From Cognatiyoonia sp965661665 (GTDB taxonomy: Bacteria; Pseudomonadota; Alphaproteobacteria; Rhodobacterales; Rhodobacteraceae): a stretch of DNA of 64,000 nucleotides. Below the pieces are notes generated by a model. The model ran no database searches. It worked only from the letters and a program-made list of their open reading frames with translations, and was not told the DNA's origin. Positions 7,028 through 15,115 of the stretch are shown piece after piece. The stretch is from contig NZ_CBFIEO010000012.1 of assembly GCF_965661665.1 (NCBI RefSeq), positions 1 through 64,000 of the forward strand, read 5' to 3'. The translations under genes and the position numbers were made by a program. Every line of letters starts with the position of its first letter. Position 1 is the first letter of the stretch.

Positions 7028-9289
7028 ATGGCACGCATTCCATCGAAATCTGAAATCCTTGATTGGATCACCGATAACCCGTCAAGGACCGCGAAACGGG
7101 ATATTGCCCGTGCGTTTGGGATCAAAGGCGCGCAGCGCATCGATCTGAAGCGGATTTTGAAGGAGATGGAGGCCGAAGGCATCCTGCGCAAACGGCGCAG
7201 CAGCTACCGCGATGCGGACAAGTTGCCGCCGGTTTCGGTGTTGCAAGTTCTTGGCCCGGACTCCGACGGTGATCTGCTGGCGCGGCCTTTGGAATGGGCG
7301 GGCGACGGGGTTGAGCCCGCAATCCTGATATCGCTGCGGGAGAGCGACCCCGCGTTGAGCGAAGGCGACCGCATTTTGGCGCGGCTCACTGAGACGCCAA
7401 AGGACGATCACCCCTATACCGGGCGTTTGATCCGCCGGATTGGGACCAGCCCGCAGCGGACGCTGGGTGTCTTCCGCTCAGGGTCAGAAGGCGGACGGAT
7501 TGTGCCCATCGACAAAGGCTCCAGCAAGGAATGGCTGGTGGGCGCGGGCGAGACAGGTGGCGCCAAAGATGGTGAGTTGGTCGAAGCCGAACACAGCGGG
7601 CCGAAAGGCCGGATGGGGCTACCGCGTGCAAGGATTGTCACTCGGTTGGGCGACCCAACGCAAGTTAAAGCAGTTTCGCTGATTGCGATCCATCAGCACG
7701 GGATCCCCGATCATTTCCCCGCTGACGTGCTTGGAGAGGCGGAGAAAGCGAAGCCTGCGAGCCTTGGCAAACGCACCGATCTGCGCGACCTGCCTTTGAT
7801 TACGATTGACCCTTATGACGCGCGGGACCGCGATGATGCCTGCTATGTCAAACTGGATGAGGCCAAAGACAATCCAGGTGGATTCATCATCTGGGTCGCG
7901 ATTGCGGATGTGGCGCATTACGTGACGCCCGGGTCCGCGTTGGATCAAGAAGCGCGCAAGCGCGGCAACTCCACCTATTTCCCAGATCGCGTTGTGCCGA
8001 TGTTGCCGGATCGGTTGTCCGGCGATTTGTGTTCGCTGCACGAAGGGCTGGAGCGGGCCTGTGTCGCGGTGGAGATGCGGATCGATGTCGAGGGCAACAA
8101 GCTAGGCCAGACCTTTCATCGCGGGTTGATGAAGAGCCAAGCGTCGTTGAATTACCAAGAAGTGCAGGCCGCGATAGATGGTGCGCCCAGCGACAAGACC
8201 GCGCCATTGTTGGAACCAGTTCTGAAACCGCTCTATGCGGCGTATGAAGCCTTGAAGCAAGCACGCGCACGGCGGCAACCGTTGGAATTGGACCTGCCTG
8301 AGCGGCAGATCGTCATTGATGACGAAGGCCATGTGCGGTCCGTCAACTTCAAGGAGCGGCTGGACGCGCACCGTTTTATTGAAGAGTTCATGGTTTTGGC
8401 AAACGTCGCTGCGGCTGAAACGCTGCAGTCCAAGCAGCGGCCCCTGCTCTACCGTGTGCATGAAGAGCCAAGCCCAGAGAAGATCGAACAGTTGCGGGAG
8501 GTGGCCGTCGCCTCCGGCCTCGTTCTGGCCAAGGGGCAGGTTTTGCAGACCAAGCAGCTCAACCGGTTGATGGCGCAGGCGCGGGAGACGGAGCAGGCAG
8601 AACTCATCAGCATGACCACGCTGCGGTCGATGACGCAGGCGTATTACAGCCCTGAGAATTTCGAGCATTTCGGCCTCGCGCTGAAATCTTACGCGCATTT
8701 CACCTCACCTATTCGGCGGTATTCCGACCTGATCGTGCATCGAGCGCTAGTCGATGCCCACAAATGGGGCAAGGATGGTTTGTCGCCGTTTGATGTTGAG
8801 AATCTGGACGCCACCGCTAAGCAGATCAGCGATACCGAGCGCCGGTCGATGATGGCGGAGCGGGACACGACAGACCGCTATCTCGCGGCGTTTCTATCTG
8901 ATCGCTTGGGGGCAGAGATGCCAGGGCGGATCGCGGGGATCGTCAAGTTTGGCGTGTTCGTGAAACTGGATGAAACGGGTGCGGATGCGTTAGTGCCGAT
9001 CAGGTCGCTCGGGCGTGAATATTTTGACTACGACGCGGACAGTCAGACCCTGATGGGTTCGGAATCCGGCATGATGATCGGGCTGGGGCAACGGGCCACG
9101 GTAAAGCTGGTAGAGGCGGCACCTGTGTCGGGTGGTTTGATTGCCGAGCTTGTGTCGCTTGATGAGCAGATCATGCCACGCGGCCCGTCCAAGAAACGCG
9201 GCAAGCCGCCGCGCCGGAAGATGTCAGCCAGCAAGAAGCAGGCGGCAAATACCAAACGCAAATTGACGCGCAAACGCCGTCAGAAGTGA
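7028..9289 (+). CDS. rnr: Ribonuclease R
   Basis: RNase R is a processive 3'-to-5' exoribonuclease that degrades structured RNA, helps mature rRNA and supports cold and stress survival. The product (753 residues from ATG 7028) has an N-terminal winged-helix-like region (MARIPSKSEILDWITDNP), cold-shock-like domains, and the RNB catalytic domain with its metal-binding acidic cluster (ITIDPYDARDRDDA). The RNB domain continues through SPIRRYSDLIVHRAL. An S1 domain (MPGRIAGIVKFGVFVKLDETG) and a very basic Lys/Arg tail follow. An in-frame GTG at 7013 is possible, but ATG 7028 follows a GGGCGAGG ribosome binding site. It is 26-40 bases from dapE and may be cotranscribed with it. Confidence 0.95.
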   Translation: MARIPSKSEILDWITDNPSRTAKRDIARAFGIKGAQRIDLKRILKEMEAEGILRKRRSSYRDADKLPPVSVLQVLGPDSDGDLLARPLEWAGDGVEPAILISLRESDPALSEGDRILARLTETPKDDHPYTGRLIRRIGTSPQRTLGVFRSGSEGGRIVPIDKGSSKEWLVGAGETGGAKDGELVEAEHSGPKGRMGLPRARIVTRLGDPTQVKAVSLIAIHQHGIPDHFPADVLGEAEKAKPASLGKRTDLRDLPLITIDPYDARDRDDACYVKLDEAKDNPGGFIIWVAIADVAHYVTPGSALDQEARKRGNSTYFPDRVVPMLPDRLSGDLCSLHEGLERACVAVEMRIDVEGNKLGQTFHRGLMKSQASLNYQEVQAAIDGAPSDKTAPLLEPVLKPLYAAYEALKQARARRQPLELDLPERQIVIDDEGHVRSVNFKERLDAHRFIEEFMVLANVAAAETLQSKQRPLLYRVHEEPSPEKIEQLREVAVASGLVLAKGQVLQTKQLNRLMAQARETEQAELISMTTLRSMTQAYYSPENFEHFGLALKSYAHFTSPIRRYSDLIVHRALVDAHKWGKDGLSPFDVENLDATAKQISDTERRSMMAERDTTDRYLAAFLSDRLGAEMPGRIAGIVKFGVFVKLDETGADALVPIRSLGREYFDYDADSQTLMGSESGMMIGLGQRATVKLVEAAPVSGGLIAELVSLDEQIMPRGPSKKRGKPPRRKMSASKKQAANTKRKLTRKRRQK

Positions 9290-9298
9290 TCGGTTGGC

Positions 9299-9775
9299 CT
9301 AGAACTCTTTCGGCTCACACCTGTTCCCGCGAATGCAGGACACCAGATCATCAATCATCGTTTGAGTGGGTTCATAGAACACAGTGCTGCCACAGGGGTT
9401 CGCCTCCAGGACGATGTCGTCGCCCACGCCTTTGGCGAAGGTGATGACCTCCTCTCCTGCGGCCATTGAGCCGCACCAAGAGCCGTAGCAAACGGGCTGC
9501 ACAATGACAGGACGCAAGAAACGTGAGGTGAACCCGTCGAGTGTGAGGCCGTGGCCTGTGAAAGTCGCTGGGATCGGATCAGGATCGCGGGGTTCGTTAA
9601 CAACGCCCTGTGACTGCAGGCTTTCATCAAACTCAAAGGTGCCGCGCAGAACATAAACTGGCTCCGGCACCTCATTCATTTGCAGGAACGTGGTGGCCAC
9701 GTCGGGGCGCATGCAGCTGAGGGCTGAGGCTTGCGCGGCCACAAGGCAGAACAGAGTTGTGAGGATGGTTTTCAT
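9299..9775 (-). CDS. Secreted hypothetical protein with paired cysteines
   Basis: About 158 residues from ATG 9775, which has a GGAGG site 10 bases upstream; the longer frame from 9796 lacks one. A signal peptide (KTILTTLFCLVAAQASA) precedes a beta-rich mature region with six or more Cys (including VCYGSWCGS and SCIRGNRCEP), suggesting disulfide-stabilised folding in the periplasm. It lies just downstream of rppH on the same strand (17 bases), so it is probably cotranscribed. Function unknown; the family was not recognised with certainty. Confidence 0.7.
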   Translation of the reverse strand: MKTILTTLFCLVAAQASALSCMRPDVATTFLQMNEVPEPVYVLRGTFEFDESLQSQGVVNEPRDPDPIPATFTGHGLTLDGFTSRFLRPVIVQPVCYGSWCGSMAAGEEVITFAKGVGDDIVLEANPCGSTVFYEPTQTMIDDLVSCIRGNRCEPKEF

Positions 9776-9792
9776 TGGACGTCCTCCAACGC

Positions 9793-10275
9793 TCAAAGTT
9801 TGTCTTCAAACTCTGCCAGCACCTGTTCGTAGACCTCCCGCTTAAAGGGCACAATGCTGTCCACCAGTTCTTCCTTTAGCATCCAACGCCATTCGGAGAA
9901 TTCGGGGTGCTCCGTCTCGATCTCGATATCAGTGTCGGCGCCGTGGAAGCGGAAGAGGAACCATTTCTGCTCCTGCCCCTTGTAGCGGCCTTTCCAGACC
10001 TTTGGCACAAGGTGATGCGGCAGGTCGTAGGGAATAAGGCGGCTGCTTTCGGCCTCCAGTGTCACCAATCGCGCTTCGACGCCCGTTTCTTCCCATAGCT
10101 CGCGATAAGCGGCGTCGAGCGTTTTCTCACCCCGATCCACACCGCCTTGCGGCATTTGCCATGCAGGTTCTTTGGTGTCCTTACGCTGACCCACAAAGAT
10201 GTGGCCGCGGGGGTTGATCATCATAACCCCAACGCATGGCCTGTAGGGCAATTCGGCAATTTCGTCAGGCGTCAT
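9793..10275 (-). CDS. rppH: RNA pyrophosphohydrolase (Nudix)
   Basis: RppH removes pyrophosphate from the 5' triphosphate of mRNAs and so starts 5'-dependent decay. The Nudix box is complete: GGVDRGEKTLDAAYRELWEETGV matches G-x5-E-x7-REUxEExGU. PYRPCVGVMMINPRGHIFVGQR precedes it and WQMPQGG is present, as in RppH/YgdP. I prefer the ATG at 10275 (about 160 residues), which has AAGG 7 bases upstream, over the ATG at 10296. rnr and pnp in the same window are also RNA-decay genes, though not in an operon with it. Confidence 0.9.
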   Translation of the reverse strand: MTPDEIAELPYRPCVGVMMINPRGHIFVGQRKDTKEPAWQMPQGGVDRGEKTLDAAYRELWEETGVEARLVTLEAESSRLIPYDLPHHLVPKVWKGRYKGQEQKWFLFRFHGADTDIEIETEHPEFSEWRWMLKEELVDSIVPFKREVYEQVLAEFEDKL

Positions 10276-10341
10276 TATTGGGCCTTGCTGATTCATCTCT
10301 TCTGTCTTTCGTTTTCCCCGATTTAGGCAAAAGGTCCAGTG

Positions 10342-10839
10342 CTATGCGATAACAACTCGGGTTTCGTGCCGTATGCGGGGGGCGATCCACCGCAGATGAT
10401 CACGGCGAAACGCGACGCAGCCCGCGGTGGGGTGTCCGGGGCTTCGCCATTGGTGGATGAAGATTGCAGAGCCGCGCCCAGCCACCGCAGAGGGCCAGTT
10501 CCAATCAGTGATCAGAACTAGGTCATACATTGGATCCGCTCTGCGCAGATTTTCATGAGAAGGCGCGTAGGGCCTGCGCACCATCAGATTATAGTCTTCA
10601 TCTTTGGGATCATCGGACCAGAGGTCGCCCGGTCGAATCGGCACCGCCCAATTTGCAGGTTTTGCCATCCGGTCGGTCCGGTAGAGCATGCCCACAAGCC
10701 CGTGCACACCTTTGGGGGTCGCGCCGTCACCTTCACGCTTCTTATCTGTCAGCCCACCGCGACCGATGGTGATCGGGAACTTGCGACCCATAAATCGGGC
10801 GTGGGTGGGTGTGATGACGATGTCAGTGGCTTTGGTCAC
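10342..10839 (-). CDS. L,D-transpeptidase family protein (YkuD domain)
   Basis: A 165-residue protein with the YkuD catalytic signature near its C-terminus: IFIHQWRSPGHPTAGCVAF, where the His and the Cys of the GCVAF segment are the expected catalytic pair. Most of the protein is this one domain. There is no signal peptide, which is common in this short cytoplasmic-looking subgroup and makes its target uncertain. The start codon overlaps the ribA stop as ATGA (10836-10839), so it is coupled to ribA. The enzyme class forms 3-3 crosslinks in peptidoglycan or attaches lipoproteins; which applies here is not visible. A second, longer L,D-transpeptidase gene at 57609 is dead. Confidence 0.8.
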   Translation of the reverse strand: MTKATDIVITPTHARFMGRKFPITIGRGGLTDKKREGDGATPKGVHGLVGMLYRTDRMAKPANWAVPIRPGDLWSDDPKDEDYNLMVRRPYAPSHENLRRADPMYDLVLITDWNWPSAVAGRGSAIFIHQWRSPGHPTAGCVAFRRDHLRWIAPRIRHETRVVIA

Positions 10840-11909
10840 AGAAGGTGCCCAGATTTCTTGGCCTTGGTATCGAGGTAGGCGTGGTTATGGGGGTTCCCAC
10901 CCACTTGCAGCGGGACACGTTCCGTCACTGCGATGCCAGAGCTTTCCATCCGCGCGATTTTGGAGGGGTTATTGGTCATCAGGCGGACGGATTTGAAGCC
11001 GAGCTTGCCCAAAATCTGCGCCCCGATGCGGAAATCACGTTCGTCATCTTCGAAACCAAGGCGGTGGTTCGCCTCGACCGTGTCAAAGCCCTGATCCTGC
11101 AGCGCGTAGGCGCGCATTTTGTTGGCAAGGCCGATACCTCGGCCTTCTTGGTTGAGGTAGAGCAGGATGCCTGCCCCCTCTTCCCCCATTTGGGCCAGCG
11201 CCCCGCGCAATTGCGGGCCGCAGTCGCATTTGAGCGAACCAAGCAGGTCTCCCGTAAAGCAGGCGGAATGCAGGCGGGCGAGCACGGGTTTGCTGCGGTC
11301 GGGGTTGCCGATTTCGACAGCGTAGTGTTCTTCTGCACCGTCTTCGGGTCGGAAAATGTGAAGGCGTCCCGCCTCTGACACGGTCATCGGTAGGCGCGCG
11401 TGGATGACATGGTCAAAGTGGCTGACGTCGCCCAGTCCAACGCTGGCTTGGTCGACGAACGTAAGATCATGTTGCGCGGCAAAAGTGGCGGCGTTTTCGA
11501 GCGGCAGCACCAGCACAGCAGGCAGCATTCGCGCTGCCTTGGTCAGCGTGATCCCTGCCCGTGCGAGGTCGGCGTTGCCGCCCCTTAGGCAGCGGTAGGG
11601 CCCTTTCATCGGATTGCCGAGGTCATCAGCAGGATCGGCAATCGCCCGCACCCATTTGGCGGAGACATCGGCAGGCAAAGCGATGCGCGCCAGATCATTA
11701 TCATAGATCCGAACTTTGAGCGTTTGGGCCCTCCAGTCGGTGATGGCGATGCAAGGCTCACCAAAACTGCACAAATCGTGAAGACGCTCTGCGCCCAATG
11801 TTTCAACAGCCAAAATCACGCCATCGGTCAAAACAACAGGCACACCCATGCGCAAATCCGCCCGTGCGCGTGCAAGTTTTTCAACGTTATTAGGGGAAAG
11901 TGCCACCAA
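10836..11909 (-). CDS. ribA: GTP cyclohydrolase II
   Basis: Catalyses the first step of riboflavin synthesis, opening GTP to the diaminopyrimidine with loss of formate and pyrophosphate. The C-terminal half (about 185-357) has the zinc-binding cysteines in HSACFTGDLLGSLKCDCGPQ, the GRGIGLANKMRAY loop and the TNNPSKI region typical of GTPCH II. The N-terminal 180 residues do not look like an active DHBP synthase; they resemble the non-catalytic N-terminal extension seen on long RibA proteins in this group. At 357 residues it is about twice the E. coli length. I saw no FMN riboswitch upstream. It overlaps the L,D-transpeptidase gene by 4 bases. Confidence 0.92.
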   Translation of the reverse strand: MVALSPNNVEKLARARADLRMGVPVVLTDGVILAVETLGAERLHDLCSFGEPCIAITDWRAQTLKVRIYDNDLARIALPADVSAKWVRAIADPADDLGNPMKGPYRCLRGGNADLARAGITLTKAARMLPAVLVLPLENAATFAAQHDLTFVDQASVGLGDVSHFDHVIHARLPMTVSEAGRLHIFRPEDGAEEHYAVEIGNPDRSKPVLARLHSACFTGDLLGSLKCDCGPQLRGALAQMGEEGAGILLYLNQEGRGIGLANKMRAYALQDQGFDTVEANHRLGFEDDERDFRIGAQILGKLGFKSVRLMTNNPSKIARMESSGIAVTERVPLQVGGNPHNHAYLDTKAKKSGHLL

Positions 11910-12066
11910 AGACCGCCTTTTTCATAACAAGACTGACATAGGCGACCCGTTCGGAAATTGAAACATTTGCATGAAAGATCACACGTCCATGTGAAATTAA
12001 CGACGCAAAGCTTGCCTGACGCACGGATCGATCACATCTTTTCTACAGCACCCGAAGGAGGCAATT

Positions 12067-12753
12067 ATGGCTCAGCTAAAGAAAATCCTGCTTGTCGACG
12101 ATGATGATGACCTGCGCGAAGCGTTGGGTGAACAGCTTTTGATGACGGAAGATTTCGATGTGTTTGAGGCGGCCGATGGCGCCGAGGCCATGACGAAAGC
12201 CAAAGAGCAGCTGTATGACCTGATGATCCTTGATGTGGGTCTGCCAGACACGGACGGCCGCGAATTGTGCCGCCTAATGCGCAAGCAAGGCGTCAAATGC
12301 CCGATTGTGATGCTGACAGCGCAGGACAGCGACGCAGACACGATCTATGGCCTTGATGCGGGCGCCAATGATTACGTCAGCAAACCCTTCAAATTCCCTG
12401 TATTGCTTGCCCGTTTGCGCAGCCAGCTGCGGACGCATGAACAGTCAGAAGATGCTGTTTTCCAGCTTGGGCCGTATACGTTCAAGCCAGCGGAGAAGGT
12501 GCTTTTCACCGAGGATGACAAGAAGGTTCGGTTGACCGAGAAGGAAACCAACATTCTGAAATTCCTATATCGCGCGACCGAAGGCGTGGTAGCGCGAGAC
12601 GTCCTTTTACACGAGGTTTGGGGCTATAATGCCGGTGTGACAACGCACACGTTGGAGACGCATATTTATCGTCTTCGGCAAAAAATTGAACTAGATCCGT
12701 CAAACGCACGCCTCCTTGTGACCGAACCGGGTGGTTATAGATTGGTCGCATAG
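12067..12753 (+). CDS. cenR: OmpR-family response regulator, CenR-like
   Basis: A 228-residue two-component regulator with a receiver domain (KKILLVDDDDDLREAL at the start, phospho-acceptor Asp in ILDVGLPDTDGREL near residue 58, and the conserved Lys in YVSKPFKFP). A winged-helix OmpR output domain follows (VRLTEKETNILKFLYRA, and TTHTLETHIYRLRQKIE as recognition helix). The pattern closely matches CenR of Caulobacter and Rhodobacter, an essential regulator of the cell envelope; I give that symbol from memory of the sequence. No histidine kinase is adjacent, and in relatives CenK is encoded elsewhere. An AAGGAGG ribosome binding site precedes ATG 12067. A strong terminator follows. Confidence 0.85.
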   Translation: MAQLKKILLVDDDDDLREALGEQLLMTEDFDVFEAADGAEAMTKAKEQLYDLMILDVGLPDTDGRELCRLMRKQGVKCPIVMLTAQDSDADTIYGLDAGANDYVSKPFKFPVLLARLRSQLRTHEQSEDAVFQLGPYTFKPAEKVLFTEDDKKVRLTEKETNILKFLYRATEGVVARDVLLHEVWGYNAGVTTHTLETHIYRLRQKIELDPSNARLLVTEPGGYRLVA

Positions 12754-12849
12754 CGATTGGTTTGCGCGTCTGATCTCCTCCCCCTTTGATGCGCTAATCC
12801 CTATCCCTCCGGTGGCGGGGACGATAGCCACCACCTCCCTGTTAGACTT

Positions 12850-12876
12850 GCCCGGACACCCGTCCGGGCATTTTTT
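12850..12876 (+). terminator. Rho-independent terminator of the CenR-like gene
   Basis: A perfect 8-bp stem (GCCCGGAC, 12850-12857; GTCCGGGC, 12862-12869) with a 4-base loop is followed by A and six T. It ends at the stop codon of the convergent serB gene. Confidence 0.92.
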
Positions 12877-13760
12877 CATGTGCCAGGTGTGTGGAAATCG
12901 GCAGTACTGTAGCCTTGTAGGTATAACAAGGCAGTCAGATCGCCGTGGTTGATGCGGACTTTGCACTTTTCCTGCAACGCGGGCTTGCTATGGAGAGCGA
13001 CGCCAGTGCCCGCATTCTTTAGCATCAGCAGATCATTCATGCCGTCGCCAACAGCCAGCACATCATCGGTTGAGAGATTCAAGCGCTGGGTGATGTCGTT
13101 GAGCGCATCGAGCTTTGCTTCCTGCCCCAAGATCGGGCGGACCACGCGGCCAGTTAGTTGGCCACCCTCAATCTCAAGCGTGTTTGCGCGGTTTTCATCA
13201 AAGCCCAGCGTGCCCGCGACACGGGCTGTGAACGCTGTAAACCCGCCGGAGACGAGCGCTGCGTATGCGCCATTGGCCTTCATGGTCGCCAAGAGCGTTG
13301 CGCCTCCAGGCATATAGGTGATGCGGGTCTTGAGGACGTAATCAATGATGGTTTCGGGCAAACCTTTCAGCAGCCCTACTCGCTCATCGATGGCCCCTTC
13401 GAAATCAAGCTCCCCATTCATGGCTTTTGCGGTGATGTCGGCGACACGTGCGCCCACGCCCGCCTCCGCCGCCAATTCATCGATGCATTCCTGCTGGATC
13501 ATCGTGCTGTCCATGTCAGCGAGCAGCACCTTCTTGCGGCGGCCCGTCATCGGTTGAAGGGCAAGATCGATGCCCATGTCCTGACAGCTTTGCCAGACAT
13601 CTTCAAAATTCGAAGGCTCCGTTTGCAGCGCAAATTCAGCGGCTTCATCAGCAGCAAGCCAGATCGCATCCCCACCGCCCAATGCGTTGCGCAGGTTCTC
13701 GACCAGCGCGCCTTCTAGGTTCCGTTGACTGGACGCAGCGATCAGTGTGGCTGTAAACAT
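12876..13760 (-). CDS. serB: Phosphoserine phosphatase
   Basis: SerB hydrolyses O-phosphoserine to serine, the last step of serine synthesis. The HAD motifs are visible: DMDSTMIQQE (motif I, nucleophile Asp and DxDST), ALVSGGFTAFTARVAG (motif II/III region) and AVGDGMNDLLML (motif IV). An N-terminal regulatory region of about 85 residues precedes the HAD domain. The frame is open to 13787, but ATG 13760 has an AGGAAA ribosome binding site and starts with MFTATLIA, as in relatives. It is divergent from serC, sharing a roughly 155-base control region. Confidence 0.94.
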   Translation of the reverse strand: MFTATLIAASSQRNLEGALVENLRNALGGGDAIWLAADEAAEFALQTEPSNFEDVWQSCQDMGIDLALQPMTGRRKKVLLADMDSTMIQQECIDELAAEAGVGARVADITAKAMNGELDFEGAIDERVGLLKGLPETIIDYVLKTRITYMPGGATLLATMKANGAYAALVSGGFTAFTARVAGTLGFDENRANTLEIEGGQLTGRVVRPILGQEAKLDALNDITQRLNLSTDDVLAVGDGMNDLLMLKNAGTGVALHSKPALQEKCKVRINHGDLTALLYLQGYSTADFHTPGT

Positions 13761-13807
13761 GGATGGTTTCCTATTGGCGTCGGGCATGTCGCAAAAAGCG
13801 GCTTGAT

Positions 13808-13905
13808 CGGCGGTCTAGCTACATTTTGGCTGTTGCGAAAGACCTCAAACCGCCGTAGCTCCGTCCATGGGACACCCTTCCCCAACGAAGGGCGCATATC
13901 TGTGA
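13808..13905 (+). ncRNA. Candidate serC leader RNA (5' regulatory element)
   Basis: The untranslated region before serC can fold. A 7-bp long-range stem (CGGCGGT 13808-13814 with ACCGCCG 13849-13855) is partly exclusive with AGCTAC/GTAGCT pairing. A hairpin CCCTTC (13875-13880)/GAAGGG (13887-13892) lies just before the GAGG ribosome binding site. A conserved serC RNA motif is known upstream of serC-serA in alphaproteobacteria (Corbino and colleagues' alphaproteobacterial motifs; Rfam serC). Position and gene pair match; identity to the consensus was not tested. Confidence 0.5.
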
Positions 13906-13916
13906 GGATACCACTG

Positions 13917-15059
13917 ATGGTTAAGACCAAACCGGCGACGCGGCCGGTAAATCCGCGTTTTTCGTCTGGCCCCTGTGCCAAACCCCCCGTCTGGAAATTG
14001 GAAAATTTGAGCGATGCCGCTTTGGGCCGGTCGCACCGTGCGGCGGTGGGCAAGGCCAAGCTGAAAAACGCGATTGAGCTGACGCGCGAGGTTTTGGGCG
14101 TACCGCATGATTACAAGATCGGGATTGTTCCTGCGTCTGACACCGGTGCCTTTGAAATGGCGATGTGGTCGATACTGGGGGAACGTCCTGTCCAGATGGT
14201 CGCTTGGGAATCCTTTGGTGCTGGTTGGGTCACGGATGTTGTGAAGCAGCTTAAGATCGAGGCGACAACGCATACTGCTGAGTATGGCGAGATTGTCGAT
14301 ATGGCAGCTTTGGATTATGACCAAGACGTTTGCTTTACATGGAACGGCACCACATCCGGTGTGCGCGTCGCCTCTGGCGATGTGATCCCAGCGGATCGTA
14401 CGGGGCTGACGCTCTGCGATGCGACCTCTGCCGCGTTCGCGCAGGATTTGCCGTGGGACAAATTGGATGTGACAACCTTCTCTTGGCAGAAGGTGATGGG
14501 CGGCGAAGCGGCCCACGGGATGCTGATTTTGAGCCCGCGCGCAGTTGAGCGGCTGGAAAGCTACACACCGGCATGGCCGCTGCCGAAGATTTTCCGTCTA
14601 ACAAAAGGTGGCAAGCTGATCGAAGGTATCTTTGAAGGCGCAACGATCAACACGCCGTCGATGTTGGCAGTTGAGGACTATCTGGTCGCGTTGAAATGGG
14701 CGAAATCGATTGGCGGGTTGGATGCGTTGATGCATCGCGCCAATGCAAACGCGCAGGCGATCTGGAACTTCACAGCCTCCCGCGATTGGATTGCGAACCT
14801 TGCGAAAGATCGCGCCATCCGGTCGAACACCTCCGTCTGTCTGAAATTCACCGATGATCGGATCACCGATGGGGCAACCTTTGCCAAAGCCGTTGCAAAA
14901 CGGCTGGAGACGGAGGGTGTCGCGCTCGACATCGGGGCCTATCGCGATGCGCCTGCGGGTCTTCGGATCTGGTGCGGTGCGACGGTGGAAACCTCCGATA
15001 TCGAAGCGATGTTGCCTTGGCTCGAATGGGCGTTCGAGGTGGAAAACGCAGCACTCTAA
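13917..15059 (+). CDS. serC: Phosphoserine aminotransferase
   Basis: PLP enzyme converting 3-phosphohydroxypyruvate and glutamate to phosphoserine and 2-oxoglutarate. It is also needed for PLP synthesis in some bacteria. The 380-residue product starts at ATG 13917 (MVKTKPATRPVNPRFSSGPCAKPP), after GAGG. The open frame further upstream is antisense to serB and is not used. The PLP lysine is expected in TTFSWQKVMGGEAAHGM, and the family segment TWNGTTSGVRV is present. It is followed after 56 bases by serA on the same strand, with a hairpin between them. Confidence 0.95.
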   Translation: MVKTKPATRPVNPRFSSGPCAKPPVWKLENLSDAALGRSHRAAVGKAKLKNAIELTREVLGVPHDYKIGIVPASDTGAFEMAMWSILGERPVQMVAWESFGAGWVTDVVKQLKIEATTHTAEYGEIVDMAALDYDQDVCFTWNGTTSGVRVASGDVIPADRTGLTLCDATSAAFAQDLPWDKLDVTTFSWQKVMGGEAAHGMLILSPRAVERLESYTPAWPLPKIFRLTKGGKLIEGIFEGATINTPSMLAVEDYLVALKWAKSIGGLDALMHRANANAQAIWNFTASRDWIANLAKDRAIRSNTSVCLKFTDDRITDGATFAKAVAKRLETEGVALDIGAYRDAPAGLRIWCGATVETSDIEAMLPWLEWAFEVENAAL

Positions 15060-15066
15060 TTCTTAT

Positions 15067-15086
15067 GGCGGGGGTTTTGCCCCGCC
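15067..15086 (+). promoter_or_regulatory. Intercistronic hairpin between serC and serA
   Basis: GGCGGGG (15067-15073) pairs with CCCCGCC (15080-15086) around a T-rich loop. No T-run follows, so it is unlikely to be a full terminator. It may stabilise the serC 3' end or set the ratio of serC to serA messages. Confidence 0.5.
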
Positions 15087-15115
15087 TCCCCACATTCTCA
15101 AAAAGGACCACACAT

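Noticed and set aside
11910..12066. FMN riboswitch upstream of ribA, or CtrA site upstream of the CenR-like gene.
   Set aside because: No FMN-aptamer signature was recognised, and only a half TTAA-type site (near 11996) is present.
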